A DNA stretch of 64,000 bases from Ptiloglossa arizonensis (GCF_051014685.1 NC_135052.1:11553105-11617104); one strand, 5' to 3'. Positions 1 through 12,114 are shown, counted from the stretch's first letter. Made by a program: numbers and translations. The notes: generated by a model not told the origin, from the letters alone.

Positions 1-49
1 TGAACAATAGGTAGCAAAGTATGTTGTGAAAGTTCAGATTACAATATTC

Positions 50-147
50 GGTTTATTGTAACATACAGGGATCTCGCGTATCTAGTAATACAGTGATTCG
101 ACTTTACGCGAACGAAGAACAGTGTCGCGTGCTGGTGACCGACTGTA
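50..147 (+). repeat. Dispersed repeat D, copy 1
   Basis: About 98 bp that recur in diverged form at 18908-19001. Both copies hold a GGGATCTCGCG core, then a CTGGTAATACAG-like block, a TTTACGCGAA block, an AGAACAGTG-like block and an ending GACTGTA. Differences are scattered substitutions and small indels, as expected of an old dispersed repeat. It is preceded at about 24-48 by a reverse copy of the 'AATCTGAACTT' motif that also occurs at 35.7 and 37.2 kb. Family identity is unknown. Confidence 0.6.
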
Positions 148-299
148 GAAAATTGAAAAAGAAAATTGCTTTTTGACAAAACGAACACAATCCTCGAAAC
201 CTGACATGGAACGTTCGTCATCAACATGTGGCACTACCTAGGTCATCGTTGCATTTATTCTAACGAAATATACTCGCGACGTTCAAACTTTCTCTCATA

Positions 300-433
300 C
301 TAGGTTGTTCGATCAATTTTGTCGTTTTCTCCATTGTAAAAAAGTACTATATAGTACCCGTCTTTCGAAAAATAAAACGACGAACCTAATAGCTCTGTTT
401 CTTGTCGAACGACTAAACTTATCGAGCAACTTA
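300..433 (-). mobile_element. Mariner-type MITE, family B, copy 1
   Basis: A 134-bp non-autonomous element in reverse orientation relative to the copies at 35.4 and 39.8 kb. The left end reads TAGGTTGTTCGATCAATTTT after a TA at 298-299, and the right end reads ACTTATCGAGCAACTTA. The inner blocks, a TTTACAATGG reverse complement and a CTTTCGAAAAATAAAACGAC block, match the reverse complement of 39833-40000. It carries no transposase. Terminal inverted repeats and TA flanks are the hallmark of the Tc1/mariner superfamily. The interior contains the perfect palindrome GTACTATATAGTAC at 344-357. Confidence 0.75.
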
Positions 434-1426
434 CCAGTTTCTTTTCTACATTTTATCAAATTCGAGATACGTAGAAGAACACTAAAACCGTCGATGTCGA
501 ATCTTCGCTAATCGTTTTTCGTAAAGCGCGCAACAGCCTGGAGATTCGAATAGCTGGTAACGTTGTACGTGGATTATTATCAGATTCGAGAGAGTAACGG
601 TCGTCCTCAAATATTAGATTCGGTGAGAATCGAGTAACTCCGATTGTCGGAGGCGGTCGCTCGGTATAGCAAAGATCCACGCTCGAACGCGCTATCGATC
701 CAAGGTCTCCAAAGATTCGTAAACAGTGTCCGAGCTGTGCTCGCGAGGAGTCGTACCGTTAAATCTTCCTTTCATTTGCATTCCGAATATCGCGTGGTTT
801 TGGCCAATAATACACATCGAACACGTGTAACACGACCCACCGAGAAATATCGATGTTCGATCAAAACGAACATTCCCCACTGTCTAATTTAAGTACGAAA
901 CGATTAATGTTGGTGGATCGACGATGTCGAATATTTTAGCGAATTCAGCGGAATTGAAAGATCGAAATCGTACATTCGAGCGAACGTTGAACGATCAATG
1001 TCTTCAATTTTGCCCGAAAGAGTTCGGTTCAAAGGGTGCTACGCCTCGTAAATTGCGCTAATTTATTTTCAACGTCGTTCAACTATCCAGACGATGGCGC
1101 GCAAAACGATTTATCGTTTGCAAAGAATATACACTTCTTTTCGAACCTTTTTCGTACACGCTTGAACGTTTCACCGATAATGTTATCCGTGTGCATTAAT
1201 TTGGAGTTGTCTACAATTTCGAATGAACTCTTAGGTATATCTTCTCGTAAGCTTTTTCGAAGATACGAACATTTTTCGACGGATGGCGCGTGTTTCTTCT
1301 TCGCAACGCGATATCGAAGTAAAAAAGAATCTGGATCGCCAGAAAAAATACATTCGACGATCGATTTTATCGCTTCGTATTTACGATCGCAATTTTTGTC
1401 CAACATACTCCGCGAATAATGTTCCT
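434..1426. other. Unique sequence, no gene recognised
   Basis: No frame here has recognisable protein character. The opposing frames near 1036-1419 are open on both strands and look like chance openness in CG-rich DNA. No repeat or RNA gene was seen. Confidence 0.5.
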
Positions 1427-1785
1427 TTAAGGGGAGACACCACTCTGAGTCGTCAAAAAATGGATAAAGTTTGAGAATTTTTTTTTACAAGTAGTTACTA
1501 AACGAACAATGTAGCCTTTCAGCTTTTCTTGCAATTTTGCGAAAATAAAAATACTGCAAAATGATGTTCGCTATTACTAGATCCCCTTAAGATAGAACAT
1601 TGTTGCTCGACACGGTTGGCAAGAATTTGGCGATCTAAAGTAAACAAATTTCGTTGATTCATAAACTAGAAACTATTATCTAAAACGTAACTTACGATTT
1701 TTCGAAAATTTTAATCATTGTAGAAATGGTCGAAGTTTGAAATAAAGCAATCATTGGTTATCCAGAAAAACAACTTTAACTCCAT
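1427..1785 (+). repeat. Dispersed repeat F, copy 1
   Basis: This 360-bp segment is paralogous to 33340-33668. It begins TTAAGGGGAGACACC and contains in order a TACAAGTAGTTA block, a CAATTTTGCGAAAATAAAAA block, a TAAACTAGAAACTAT block, TTTTTCGAAAATTTT, and an AAAGCAAT...TATCCAG end. The same order is present in the second copy. A short start fragment lies at 37179-37215. No coding frame survives. TTAA occurs at the left edge and a CCCCTTAA at 1584-1591, but I could not prove inverted termini. Confidence 0.65.
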
Positions 1786-4260
1786 ACGACTTTCTTCACT
1801 GCCTCCGTTCAATGGGAATTAAATAGCAAGATCATACATTGTTAATTCTTCTATTATCTTATCAGTCAAGATTCCAATCTCCTCTAGACGGTTCCAAACA
1901 CTTGTCATACCCACCCCATTCGTAGATTAATACTCACCCTGTCACAATTTTCGACCACACTCAGAATTAATCGCACCCCACACACGCTACAAGAAACCTA
2001 AATCACATTCGATGGAACTCTCTACCATACGAATGCTAAAGAATATCCTCGAAACAATGTTTCCCTTTCGTTCGAATTTCGCGCGACACAACCTCGCTAA
2101 CTGTTCGAATTTCGAAATACCTTTTCCAGATTCCACGCTTTTCAAACTTCAAAAAACTAGAAAAACGAAAAAGATTCGATTTTTTGGCTCACCTTTGACA
2201 CTTGCTACAATTGGAAAAAAAATTTCGTCCGTACAAAGATCGTAAGACGCAACTTCCCAGGTGTCGCACATACATACGTACGGTTCGCGATGTCCTCGCG
2301 AAGGTGGACGAAAGATAAATATTAACGATATCTCGGGACGGTACGCAGGACGTCACGGCTACGGTGAAACGATAATCGAGGATCGATTAAGAGCGATTGG
2401 TTTCCGGCGCAGGGTACGAGTGTTCCGCGTTCGTTGCGAAAATTCCGGAATATCGTAGGAAACACGGTCCGAAATCCCAGCGGCACGCGGTCGTAATATC
2501 GGCCGTAACGGGCAGCGTCAATATTTATCGATAGTCGAAGAGCAGCGGGAACGGCGGTGGCGGTGGCGGTGGCGGTGGCGGGCCGCTTAATAATTTCCAC
2601 GTGCATCGGCCGTGTGTCTCCGTCCGGTGTTCCGGCGTTCCGGCGCAACGATATTTGCCTAGCCGGGCAACATCCATTTTTTCTCCGTACTCGATTTTAT
2701 TTTTTCACCGGCACCGCTCGCACCCTCTCTCTTTCATAATGGAACGCCGTCGAAACAATCTGAGCCGCGAAATGCACGCGATTCATCCTCTTACTCGTCC
2801 TCGTTTCACGATGCACGCTCGACCGTGTCCCGATCCGCCTCGCGTAGAATCGCGTGCGCTCGCGTACACGTACGCTTTCCGTGTTACACGCTTGTGTGTA
2901 CATACGTACGTACGTGTGTGTGTGACCCAACGTAGACAGGGTTTCGAGCTAATGAACGACGCCAGCACTAATACGGCAAATAATAAGAAGCTGCGCCTAC
3001 TATGGAACCAATATAATAATTACATCAGCATATCGGCAAACAAGAATCAGCAACCCTCTTCGGGTGCCCTCGGCCGCTCGTGATTGAATACATAGCAATC
3101 TGCGAGCAGCCTACGTCGTAGAATCGCGGACTATCAGCGTTAAGCGCGGCTTCTCCGCAAATCCCGTGGCAGGGATGTTTGGTCTCGTTGGAAAAACGTC
3201 CGGCAATTTCCCACCGGAACTTGCTACCGAGTAGCGGAGTGTTTCGACGTTGAATGGCGGTAATAATTCGATATACTTCGAGTATAGGCTGAGAGCGTGT
3301 CTTTCGTTTGTCTTGAGACGTGGAAGCGACGAAAGGAACGAAGCGAAGAAAAAAAAAAGAAAAGAAGGTATCAGAGACGCGTAAGTAGCGAGCAACGAAG
3401 TTTCCCATCGTGAAAAGTAACGAATCGAGTGTTTCGTTTGGGAAATGTTTCATTGGAGAAGCGTCCAACGTTCGACGCGTACTTATTCTTACCTTTCCGT
3501 GTTTACTCACAGACGAAGGTGTCGAGCCATTGTTCGAATCGCGAGTGAAATTCTTTCGAGAGAACGATCCCTCTGTAATCGATCCCCCGAATCATCGAAT
3601 CGGTATTTATTCGCGTGAACTCGACCCAAGTTCCACGTGGATCTCGATACGCGCACGACGATCGTGCACGACGATCGAGAAAGAGTAATTTTCAATCTCG
3701 AACGATCTCGAGGCGCCGTCGGACCCGAGGAGTCGCGTTTCGAATAAATTCGAAGCACGCTAGGAATATCCGCTGTTAGGAAACCGCGTAACGCTCGTAG
3801 CATCGAGAATGGTTACGCAATCTCGGTCCGAGTCGATCATTAGCCGACCACGCGGTTGGCCGCGATTTCGGTGAAACAACGCTGGAAAAATATATAACCC
3901 GCGAATTTTCAATAGGGAATGAAATTTCATTACGTAACAGCGGCGACCTTTATGTCGGCTCCGCATAAAGAACGTTCTGTATTGTTTCCTGACAGCCCCA
4001 TTGTACCGTTGCCTGTTCGCGTATTCGTTCGGATTTCGTGGTTTTTAAGCAGCCATCTCCCGTCGGACAGCATCGCCGTGTGTACCGAATGATCCGCAAG
4101 TTCGTTACGCGGATATACACACTGTCGAACCTCGCCCGAGGATGACGGCTACTCGTTAACGAAAAAACGAAAACGCAAGTGATTCGACGATGGGAAACGT
4201 TACCGAACGATCGATCCAGACAGCTGCGATCCGTCGGAAATTTTTGCAAAATCACCGCAA
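1786..4260. other. Unique sequence with a small simple repeat
   Basis: No gene is recognised. A (GGCGGT)n tract of about 29 bp lies at 2553-2581, and an alternating ACGT/GT tract lies near 2898-2925. Open frames seen around 2.6-3.5 kb overlap each other on both strands and have no protein character. Confidence 0.45.
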
Positions 4261-4965
4261 TCTCACCGGTGCTCGCCTTTTCTTTCTCGTCGGTTCTTTC
4301 TTCGGTGAAAATTTCATACACTTTCCACCGTTTCGACGCCACTGTACGAGCGATTTCAGTAAACAGTTGCATCTATCGGAGAGAACGTTGAAGCATACTC
4401 GAACTGACGCTGATAATTCTATCTAATACTCTTATCCCTAAGGTTGTGAAAGAAGGGTGCTCTTGAACGTTCGCGAACGTTCGAGAGTCTATCAGGAATC
4501 TTTAAATAAAACGACTATTGGTACAATTGTTGTATCGTTCGACGTTAGTGCGACGAGACTTTTACGCGTCACTTGGTAAAATGAATATTTGAAAGAAAAT
4601 AATTTGACCGAGGATTATTAAAGAGATCTCCCCAGCGTTCATCTTTCTTTTTCATCGGTTTTTTCTTCGTCGAAAATTTTATACACTTTCCACCCTTTCG
4701 ACGCCACTGGACGACTGTACGAACGATTTCAGTAAACAGTTGCATCTATCGGTAATAATTGTATCTAATACTCTTGTCCCTAAAGTTGAGAAACAAGGGT
4801 GCTCTTGAACGTTCGCGAACGTTCGAGAGTCTACCAGGAATCTTGAAATAAAACGACGATTGGAGCAATGTTTATATCGTTCGGCTATGGTGTGACGGGA
4901 CTTTTACGCGTCACTTGGTAAAGTGAATATTTGAAACAAAATAATTCGAGCAAGGATTATTAAAG
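4261..4965 (+). repeat. Tandem duplication, about 366-bp unit, two copies
   Basis: Unit 1 starts at about 4261 and unit 2 at about 4627. Shared blocks in order are TTTCTTCGGTGAAAATTT-like, ACACTTTCCACC, TTTCGACGCCACTG, CGATTTCAGTAAACAGTTGC, ATCTAATACTCTT, a CTCTTGAACG block, TTTTACGCGTCACTTGGTAA and GGATTATTAAAG. Unit 2 lacks about 25 bp of unit 1 before the ATCTAATACTC block. Each unit carries the perfect 18-bp palindrome GAACGTTCGCGAACGTTC (4465-4482 and 4807-4824). No coding function is apparent. Confidence 0.85.
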
Positions 4966-7379
4966 CGACGAATCCTTTCAACTGAGAAAAGATTCTGTCG
5001 TTGCGTGAATCTACTCGACTTTAATGCTTCGTAAAACCGTAGTAAAAGAAGGTTTGGCAAGAGACACGAGTAGGAGAGAGTCGGGTCAGTGGTAACGCTT
5101 TGACTTTGGAACACGATTACGCAAAAGCATTTATAACAAAATTTCTCGCACAAACGCGTTACTCAATTATCCGACATTCTTGAGTCGCGGCAATTTCGCT
5201 CTACGTCGAATAACATCCAAGATATCGATAAAACATGGCAAACGGAGAAAATGTTACAACGGTCCCGAACGCCAGGTGTAACGCAAGTTTAATTTTAGAA
5301 AATCGAGGCGTTTATTTAATTAAATTGTAATCAGTCAGAAACGAAAGGTACTCTCCAGTTGAAACCTGTCGCGACGAAGCTTCACCAAACGGTCTTACAA
5401 ATTCAAGCTTGAATTCTGTACACGAATTTGTCTCTTGATTTTTTGTCAATAAAGTTTTGTCCTCTGTTCGAGTAAAATTCGTAACGTTACAACAGAATCG
5501 ACCCCGACCGCACTTGTGGACTTTAATCGAATATTTTTATCAACGATACATTTATGAATGTCAAGTGACGATCAGCGTATCTTTAAGAAAGATCAAATTG
5601 AAGTTTCAAAGCAAGAAACAAGAAGATGTTTGCTAAACAAGATATTTGTTAACTTTTTGGTACCTAAGAGCAATTTTCTTCGTTGCACAGATATCTATTT
5701 TGCATTTACGTAAATACGATAGACGAGCGTGGTCCAGATGTCGTTCTACGCTACCTGAAACTTGTATCGATATTCGTTAGATATTTCGAGATATTTACAA
5801 TATTACTACCGGTGTTACAATCGACCTCACTCCCCCAACGAGTAGGAATCGACCAAGACGGTAGTCGACGGGTTAAATAAAAAAATGCCGACGTAAGAAT
5901 ACGACAAAGCGATTCGAATCCGGTCGAATCGGTTGTTAACCGGGATGGTTCTTGAATCGTTTGGTCCGAGTCGATAGTCGGGAACGTACCGATGTCGCGT
6001 TTCTCGGTGTCGTTTGGAGAATATTTAATCGGTCGGGCGCGTAATCCGGTCGGACGAGAGGAGAGAGTAATTGTCGCGCGAGCGGATCGTCTCCTTCGGG
6101 TGACACACGCGCGTAAACTCCTCCGGTTTTACGATACCGGAGGGGAAAGCAGAAGTACTCGCGCGGGCCGTGCGCCACAATGGTGGAAAGGAGCAAAGTA
6201 AGCCCCTAATTTCTCGAGGGGGGCAAAAGTTGCCAGCCGTAAGCATCTCCTCCGCGAGGCTGGGGTCGCGGGGGGTGGTGATGGCGGTGGTGGTGGTGGT
6301 GGTGTATAACCGAGTCGTATCAGCGCGAGTGGAAAAGCTCCCGGTAGTCGATCGACAGGGCGAGAGCGAGAAAAGAGAGTTTATATTGGGAAAAAAGGCA
6401 AGACTCGCGCGGCAACGCGGCTCGTCGACTAGAATGAAACGTTTAAACTTTTTATGAGTTGCTGCGTCGTCGCTCGAGCGAAGAAATTTCAATTTTGCCG
6501 CCCCTTTTGCCTTCCGCCCTGCCACCGTCGCGGCGCTCCTCGCGTTTCGGCTACATACACGATTTCTCCTTTGCTTTCGCGAACGTGCGCCGTATCGTTC
6601 GACGAATTTTTTCCTATCGATCGTCGACCGTATCTTCGTCCAGAGATTTCGAGCGTTTCGTCCAGTTCCCGAAACACGAACGATTTCCATGTCGCGAAAT
6701 TTTTCCACGCGTCGGAGAACACGATCGACGGATTTCTATGATCGAGAGCCCCGAAACGGACAACGAGGTGTATTTAGTTTCGCGCGGCGTTCCTCCCCCT
6801 GGAAATTGAAACAGCTCGCGTAAAAGGAACGCGGGGGCGAACTCCCTCGGTTGTCCCCGCCTCCTTGTTGAGTCATAAAAGTCTCGACGAAGACGTCAAT
6901 GAATATTTATCCTTTCGTTCCGGCTCCGTTTTAACGGAATTCGGACGAGGGCGATGCTCCTTTCTTTCTCGAGCCGTAGACGTTAAACGGGCCGGTCTAT
7001 CGACCAACTTTCCATCGCGATTTAATCGGACAGCGCCGCGAGAACGACGCGAACGCTCTTATTTCGTTGGAAATTATTATTTTCCGTGCGACGCGATCGA
7101 ACGTGCACGATAGCGACTCTTAATCGGAAAGTTTCCCGGAATTTACGTTCGAGTACCGGTCTATTATCCGTGGCTCGATCGGCGAATTTTTATTAGGACT
7201 TAATTGGACGCTCGAGCGCCGAAACGAGGAACGGATCCGTTAACGCGCGCGTCCGTTCTCGAAAACGATGGAAAACCATTGCAAATTTCGGTACGCAGTT
7301 ACGATTACAACGGAAACTCGAACCAACGTCTTGCCGAGAGCTTGCTTCTTCTCGGAAAGCAACGAATGAGATTGCTTAC
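4966..7379. other. Unique sequence, GC rising to the right
   Basis: No gene is recognised. The left half is of mixed composition. From about 5.95 kb the sequence becomes GC-rich, with a short GGT run at 6278-6304. The minus-strand open frame at 6025-6708 is rich in Arg, Ser and Thr, is overlapped by several plus-strand frames, and looks non-coding. Confidence 0.45.
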
Positions 7380-7825
7380 GAGAAACTGTGTTCCTCGGGT
7401 TCGCTTCGCTTCGTACGTCCAATTCATTGTAACAATTATCCGTTTAAATTTTGTAACTTTGTCCGCGGACTCGACGAAACACTTACTCCACCTTCTTAAC
7501 GCGAACCGAGTTTAATCATTTGCGAACGTTTCGCGCGTCAGAGGGTGATTATCCGTTAGTAAACGAACAATAATGATAAAAACCGAGTGGAGAGTTACCG
7601 AGAAATTGTGTTCTTCGTCAATGGGTTCGTTTCTCTTTGTACGTCCAATGCATTGTAACAATTATCCGTCTAAATTTTGTAACTTTGTCCGTGGACTCGA
7701 CGAAACACTTACTCCACCTTCTTAACGCGAACCGAGTTTAATTATATGCGAATGTTTCGCGCGTCAGAGGGTGATTATCCGTTAGTAAACGAAGAACAAT
7801 AATAAAAACCGAATGGAGAGTCACC
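7380..7825 (+). repeat. Tandem duplication, about 220-bp unit (family E)
   Basis: Unit 1 starts at 7380 and unit 2 at 7600. They share long near-identical blocks, including CATTGTAACAATTATCCGT, TTTTGTAACTTTGTCCG, ACTTACTCCACCTTCTTAAC and GAGGGTGATTATCCGTTAGT. A third, more diverged relative lies 12 kb away at 19446-19640. The local duplication is thus recent and the family older. No coding frame is convincing. Confidence 0.9.
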
Positions 7826-7975
7826 GAGAATGTTTCCTACGTTTCGCCGAGGCGGCCACGGCCGGAAGTCGATAGGAAACGGCGTGTCGCGTCTCGGCAC
7901 GCCTCGGCAGGCGCAGTTTGTATCCGGATTAACCGGCTGGGCGGCGCAAGCACCGGGCACTCGTGGAGATGACCG

Positions 7976-8080
7976 CCAAGAGAGAAAAAGAGAGAAAGAT
8001 AGAGATAGAGATAGAGAGAGAGAGACGGAGAGATTTGGATAGATAAAGAGAGAGAGAGAGAGAGAGAGAGGGAGGGGGAA
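7976..8080 (+). repeat. (GA)n simple repeat
   Basis: A purine tract of GAGA and GATA units just over 100 bp long, with a pure GA run at about 8047-8070. It sits at the left edge of the GC-rich domain. Long GA tracts in insect promoters can bind GAGA-factor-like proteins; that role here is inference. Confidence 0.9.
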
Positions 8081-8349
8081 GTTTCGCGGTAGACGCGCGC
8101 AAGGATAACACCGAAGGCCACCGAGGAGAAGAAACACGCGGCAAAGGGACCGGAGGAAGAACAACAAGTAGAAGAAGCGAGAAAGAGCGGAGAAAGGCAG
8201 AGTCAGCATTGCGCAGCCCGGCCAACCGACCCTCCCTCCGGTTTTAATATGTTGACGCTCCGGGGAAAGGAGAGAAGAACCAAGGAACAAAAAATGGAGG
8301 AAAAAAAAAGAAAAATATGCCTCGAACGGAGTCGCCGTTGGAAGGGTAG

Positions 8350-8419
8350 CGGCGGCGGCGGCGATGGTGGCGGCGGTGGTGGTGGTGGTGGTGGTGGTGG
8401 TGGTGGCGGTGGTGGCGGA
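8350..8419 (+). repeat. (GGC/GGT)n trinucleotide repeat
   Basis: About 70 bp of GGC and GGT triplets with one GAT interruption. It is translated as poly-Gly in one direction and as poly-Thr, Ala, Pro or His in others. This explains the long low-complexity open frames on both strands between 7.8 and 8.7 kb. Confidence 0.95.
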
Positions 8420-9033
8420 GAGGTGCACCGGAGAAGAACGAAATGGACGGAGAAAAAAGAGCCGCGACCGAGAGAAAAAAAGGGGGGCGAAAGAGGGTTG
8501 AGGAGAGACGATGGTACGGAATCCAGCGGCGGGGTTGGGCATCCCGGGGACGGCACAAACAGAGGACCGGCGAAAAGAAAGTTTGCCGTATAACAACAAA
8601 AGACGTTTGTTATTGGCGCAGCATTTGAATTGTCTCTGTGTCGGCGGGCCTCCTTATTGGCCGAGCGTCGGCGACGCGACTCCTGCGCTGGTGGGGGGTT
8701 GCAAGGGGTGGCCACCACCCCCCACGCCCCTTCTTCTACCCCTCCACATCCCTCACAGCCACCCGTCCCTCCCTCCCGTCCTCCCGTCCTCCCTGTCCCT
8801 CCGCCGTCCCTCCATGCCGGCGTTTTCTATCCTCCGTAGAGAACGGCTATACACGCGGCTAAGTGTACCGCTATCTGGACTTCGAAGCTACCTCCGACAC
8901 CCTGCACCCACCCCCTCGTTGCATCCACCGTTCGCTGGAGGCTGCTACTCCCCGGGATGACCCTTTTCGCCCGGCGTATCGGCGTAGCCGCTATCAACCC
9001 ACCCGCCTTCCTCCACCCCCTCCCGTCTAACCC
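8420..9033. other. GC-rich non-coding sequence
   Basis: Purine-rich to about 8.56 kb, then pyrimidine-rich (CCCT and CCGT runs at 8.7-8.83 kb). The open frames are Pro/Ser/Arg-rich and overlap on both strands. No gene is recognised. Confidence 0.4.
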
Positions 9034-9105
9034 ACCTCCTCCTCCTCCTCCTCCTTCTCCTCCTCCACCTCCTCCACCATTACCTCCTCCTCTTCCTCTT
9101 TCTCC
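9034..9105 (+). repeat. (CCT)n polypyrimidine repeat
   Basis: About 70 bp of CCT triplets with CTT and CCA interruptions, forming an almost pure pyrimidine strand. It encodes a poly-Pro run in one chance frame. I see no gene. Confidence 0.9.
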
Positions 9106-9275
9106 GCCGTGGAACCATCGTTCGCGACGCCGGAAAAAGGAATGCCTCGCTGGAAGAAACGCAGCCCCGTGGCTCTTATTTCATTCCGCGGTGGAAAAGA
9201 AGCGCGCGTCTACTACGCGCGAGACCGATGCGGGAACTTGGTCGAATTAAGGCTGCCCGAAGTTCAAGAAGAATC

Positions 9276-9307
9276 CGACCCGACCCGTCCCGTCCCGTCC
9301 CGTCCCG
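9276..9307 (+). repeat. (CCCGT)n short tandem repeat
   Basis: A five-base repeat of roughly six units, CGACCCGTCCCGTCCCGTCC at its core, in the GC-rich domain. Confidence 0.85.
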
Positions 9308-9324
9308 AGCGTCCCCTCGGGTGA

Positions 9325-9332
9325 ATGCAAAT
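9325..9332 (+). promoter_or_regulatory. Octamer motif ATGCAAAT, first of a pair
   Basis: A perfect octamer ATGCAAAT. A second perfect copy lies at 9390-9397, 65 bp downstream in the same orientation. Octamers are the classical binding site of POU-domain factors. Occupancy is inference from motif alone. Confidence 0.3.
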
Positions 9333-9389
9333 TCCGTCCAGGTCTGTATCTTCCGGGTGTACGCTCGGATCTCCGAGCATTCCGGGCGA

Positions 9390-9397
9390 ATGCAAAT
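9390..9397 (+). promoter_or_regulatory. Octamer motif ATGCAAAT, second of a pair
   Basis: Second perfect ATGCAAAT. Both copies follow a GGGYGA context, so the pair could also be a small local duplication. A near match, ATGCAAAA, occurs at about 9749. Confidence 0.3.
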
Positions 9398-9399
9398 CC

Positions 9400-10475
9400 C
9401 CCGTACCGTTGGATCGGAGTTCGTCATAAATGGGAACGTAATTGCGACGGAGTCTACCGAGGTTGAGCAACGGGATCGAACGCTCGTTTTACAACCGGTA
9501 AGGGCTACTTTCTCGGAACATCGGTTAGAAATTACCGCGCGGAGCTTTATTTCGGATTCGAGTTGGGGTAAATCCGGAGACGATCACCGCGCGAATCGTC
9601 CACGCACGGATCTGTTCGTGATTCGTATCGGTAAATACGGTGTTCGATTCGCGGCGAATGCGAGAGAGGTGGGAAAAGAAAGGTGGGAAAAAAAAAAAAA
9701 AGATACAGGCCGCCGGTAGCGAATTAGTTCAAGGCGGAATTTAAATATGCAAAATTCCACGGCTCACGGGGGCGCGGTTAAATGTAGTGTTATAGAAATA
9801 TTTGCGGCCGGGTTTCTAACTTGGCGCGTCCCCCTCCGCCCCCTCCCCTCGTGGCAATTTCCGACATAGTTTTACGCTCGTACTTACCGTAGCCACCGCG
9901 TATATCAACGGATCGGCTCCAGAATGTTCGAGTAGACGTTCGCTGATATCCGGCCGGTTTATTGTTAGCGGCATCTGTTCCCGACGATTATTCTTGGAAT
10001 TACATCCGAAATTTACGGGGACCGGTCCTCGCGCGATTTTACGAGACGTTCTTCGCGTCAAAAAGTTTCGATTCGCTTCGCGCTCGCGTACTATTAATTA
10101 ACGCGAGTCGTCGAGAAACAGGACGTCCGTTACCTCGTCTCGACGAACGATCGAACGTCGATAACGTCCGTTTACTTATTCAAACGAAAAGTTCACCTTT
10201 TGAACTTGTGACCCGTTCGTGGTGCTTCTCCGGTGGTCGACGAACGGAGCGCGATGTTTGAATTTTTCGCGCGGTAAAATACGCTGGGAATCGGTAACGT
10301 TGTCCCGTCCGGTCGGTGCGTCGGAAAAAATCGTCGGTTCGGGAAGTATCGTGCATATTTCGGCGTCGCGACGCCGCGAGACGAGGTTGCATCGCGGCGC
10401 GTTGGCTGGCGAATAATTCGCAGGAGATGCGGTCGGTCGGTAGTCGGACGGGAGATCGCAGCGCGTGCACGTCCG
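9400..10475. other. Unique GC-rich sequence
   Basis: No gene is recognised. An A-run sits near 9690-9700. Overlapping open frames on both strands have Arg/Ser-rich chance composition. Confidence 0.4.
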
Positions 10476-10515
10476 TGTCTCTCTCTCTTTCTCTCTCACT
10501 CTCAGTCTCTCCTCT
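10476..10515 (+). repeat. (CT)n simple repeat
   Basis: About 40 bp of CT dinucleotides with a few interruptions. Confidence 0.85.
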
Positions 10516-11523
10516 CGTTCCCGTGTCCCGCTCGCCCACCTGCATCGTTCGGAGAACGCGTCTAGAGCCCGCTACCCCAGCCTCTGCCCCACGTACTCGC
10601 TCGAAAAGAGCCGTGCGCCGCCTCCAGCTCTCCCACCACCTGGCACCCGCCCCTGTATCCTCGACGCGAGTATACATGCATATATACCACGGGCGCCCGG
10701 CCGTGGTACACACGTACACGGTCCTCCGCTACCTCCCTCTCGGTCTCGCCTTCCGTCGTTCGCGCCGATTTCGTTTCTCTCTCTCGGTCCGTCCGACGCA
10801 CGCACTCTCCGTTACCGGCGGCGTCGCATAAAAGCAGTCGGCGGGTGCAGGGCGAGGATTCCCCTAAAAGCTCGCTGCACGCCGAAGAAAGAGACGCTCG
10901 CGGGGAAAAAGCAAGCCGTGGCCGTGGAAAGAGAGAAAAAAGACGGAGACCGAGAACGGCGGGACGCGCGGGCGCGCGCCGCGCCGAGCCGAGCGTGCGA
11001 GCGAGAGAGAAGCAGCGAAGCGACGCGACGCGAGATGGGAGAGAGAGAACCTCGGCAAGACAACTAACGGGGGCGCACGAGGCAGACAGCCTCCTCGATC
11101 GCGGGATAGAAAGAGAAACGCGCGCCTAACCCGCGTACCGCGGCGTTTCGCGGAGGGAGAGGGGAAACGAAAGCCCACATCCGCTCTCCCTACGTTCCAC
11201 CCCTACTTTCCTTATCTCCCTACCGCGATGCCTTCTCGCCCCGATACCGCCACTGGCAGCGTACCACGGCACCCCCTCTCCCTGTCTCTCGATTTCTCTA
11301 TCGCTCTCCGTGTGTATGGTTAAATATTGCATTATTGTTTTAACGGCAGGGAGGAAAACAGCGTAGCCGAGCGTGCCCGCCCGCAGAGTTGCGCGCATCC
11401 GCGCCGGGTGTAGACTCGCGTCCGGCGCGTCCTCCGCTCCGCTCGTATATCGCACGGGTCTCGTATCGTCGTATTCGTTTAAACGTCGCATCCCCGCGGA
11501 TGGTATCCACGGTGACTCCGCCG

Positions 11524-11580
11524 CGTCTCCGTCTACGTCTCCGTCTCCGTCTACGTCTACGTTCCCGTCTCCGTCGTCGC
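11524..11580 (+). repeat. (CGTCTM)n hexamer repeat
   Basis: Roughly nine units alternating CGTCTC, CGTCTA and CCGTCT. As a multiple of three it keeps frames open through the GC-rich block. Confidence 0.8.
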
Positions 11581-11716
11581 GCGTTACCACCGTCGTCGCG
11601 GTGGTCGTTCCTCGTCGATTATCGTCGTTAGTTTCGACGCGCCTACCTCCGCGTAGCGTCCTCGGGTCCCGGCGTCGGACCGCCCAAGGTATCGTATCGT
11701 ACCGTGCGCCGATTCC

Positions 11717-11759
11717 TCTCGTCTCCCGTCTCCCGTCTCCCGTCTCCCGTCTCCCGTCT
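11717..11759 (+). repeat. (GTCTCCC)n heptamer repeat
   Basis: Five to six head-to-tail units of GTCTCCC, nearly perfect. Confidence 0.9.
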
Positions 11760-12063
11760 TTCTTCGTCCCGACGCAACACGCGCGCCGCGCGACCATCCC
11801 CTCCGGTTTATCCCACCCCGGTTTCGTTCCACCCTGCGCCGCCTCGACGCGAAACTGCGACCCAGTTGTGTTTCGCGTTCTGTTTAGCGAGACGCCCGAA
11901 CCGGTGCAGCCTCTCCCACGGAAACGCGTCCCGGCATCTTCCACCACCCCCGACCGAGAGGAGAACCGATATCGTCGCGCCGTCTCCTTTATTCCATCGG
12001 TAACCACCACCGCCTCGGCCCGCGCTTTCGCCTCCGACGAGGAACGCGCTCTGCCCGCTATAG

Positions 12064-12114
12064 CAGCCACCGCCACCGCCACCGCCGCCACCGCCACCGC
12101 CGCCGCCGTCGCCA
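12064..12114 (+). repeat. (CCGCCA)n repeat
   Basis: About 50 bp of CCGCCA and CCGCCG units. It yields Ala/Thr runs in one chance frame and Gly runs on the other strand. Confidence 0.9.

Noticed and set aside
7775..8599. Minus-strand open frame of 274 codons with a poly-Thr and Ser/Leu run
   Set aside because: Entirely explained by the GGY and GA simple repeats.
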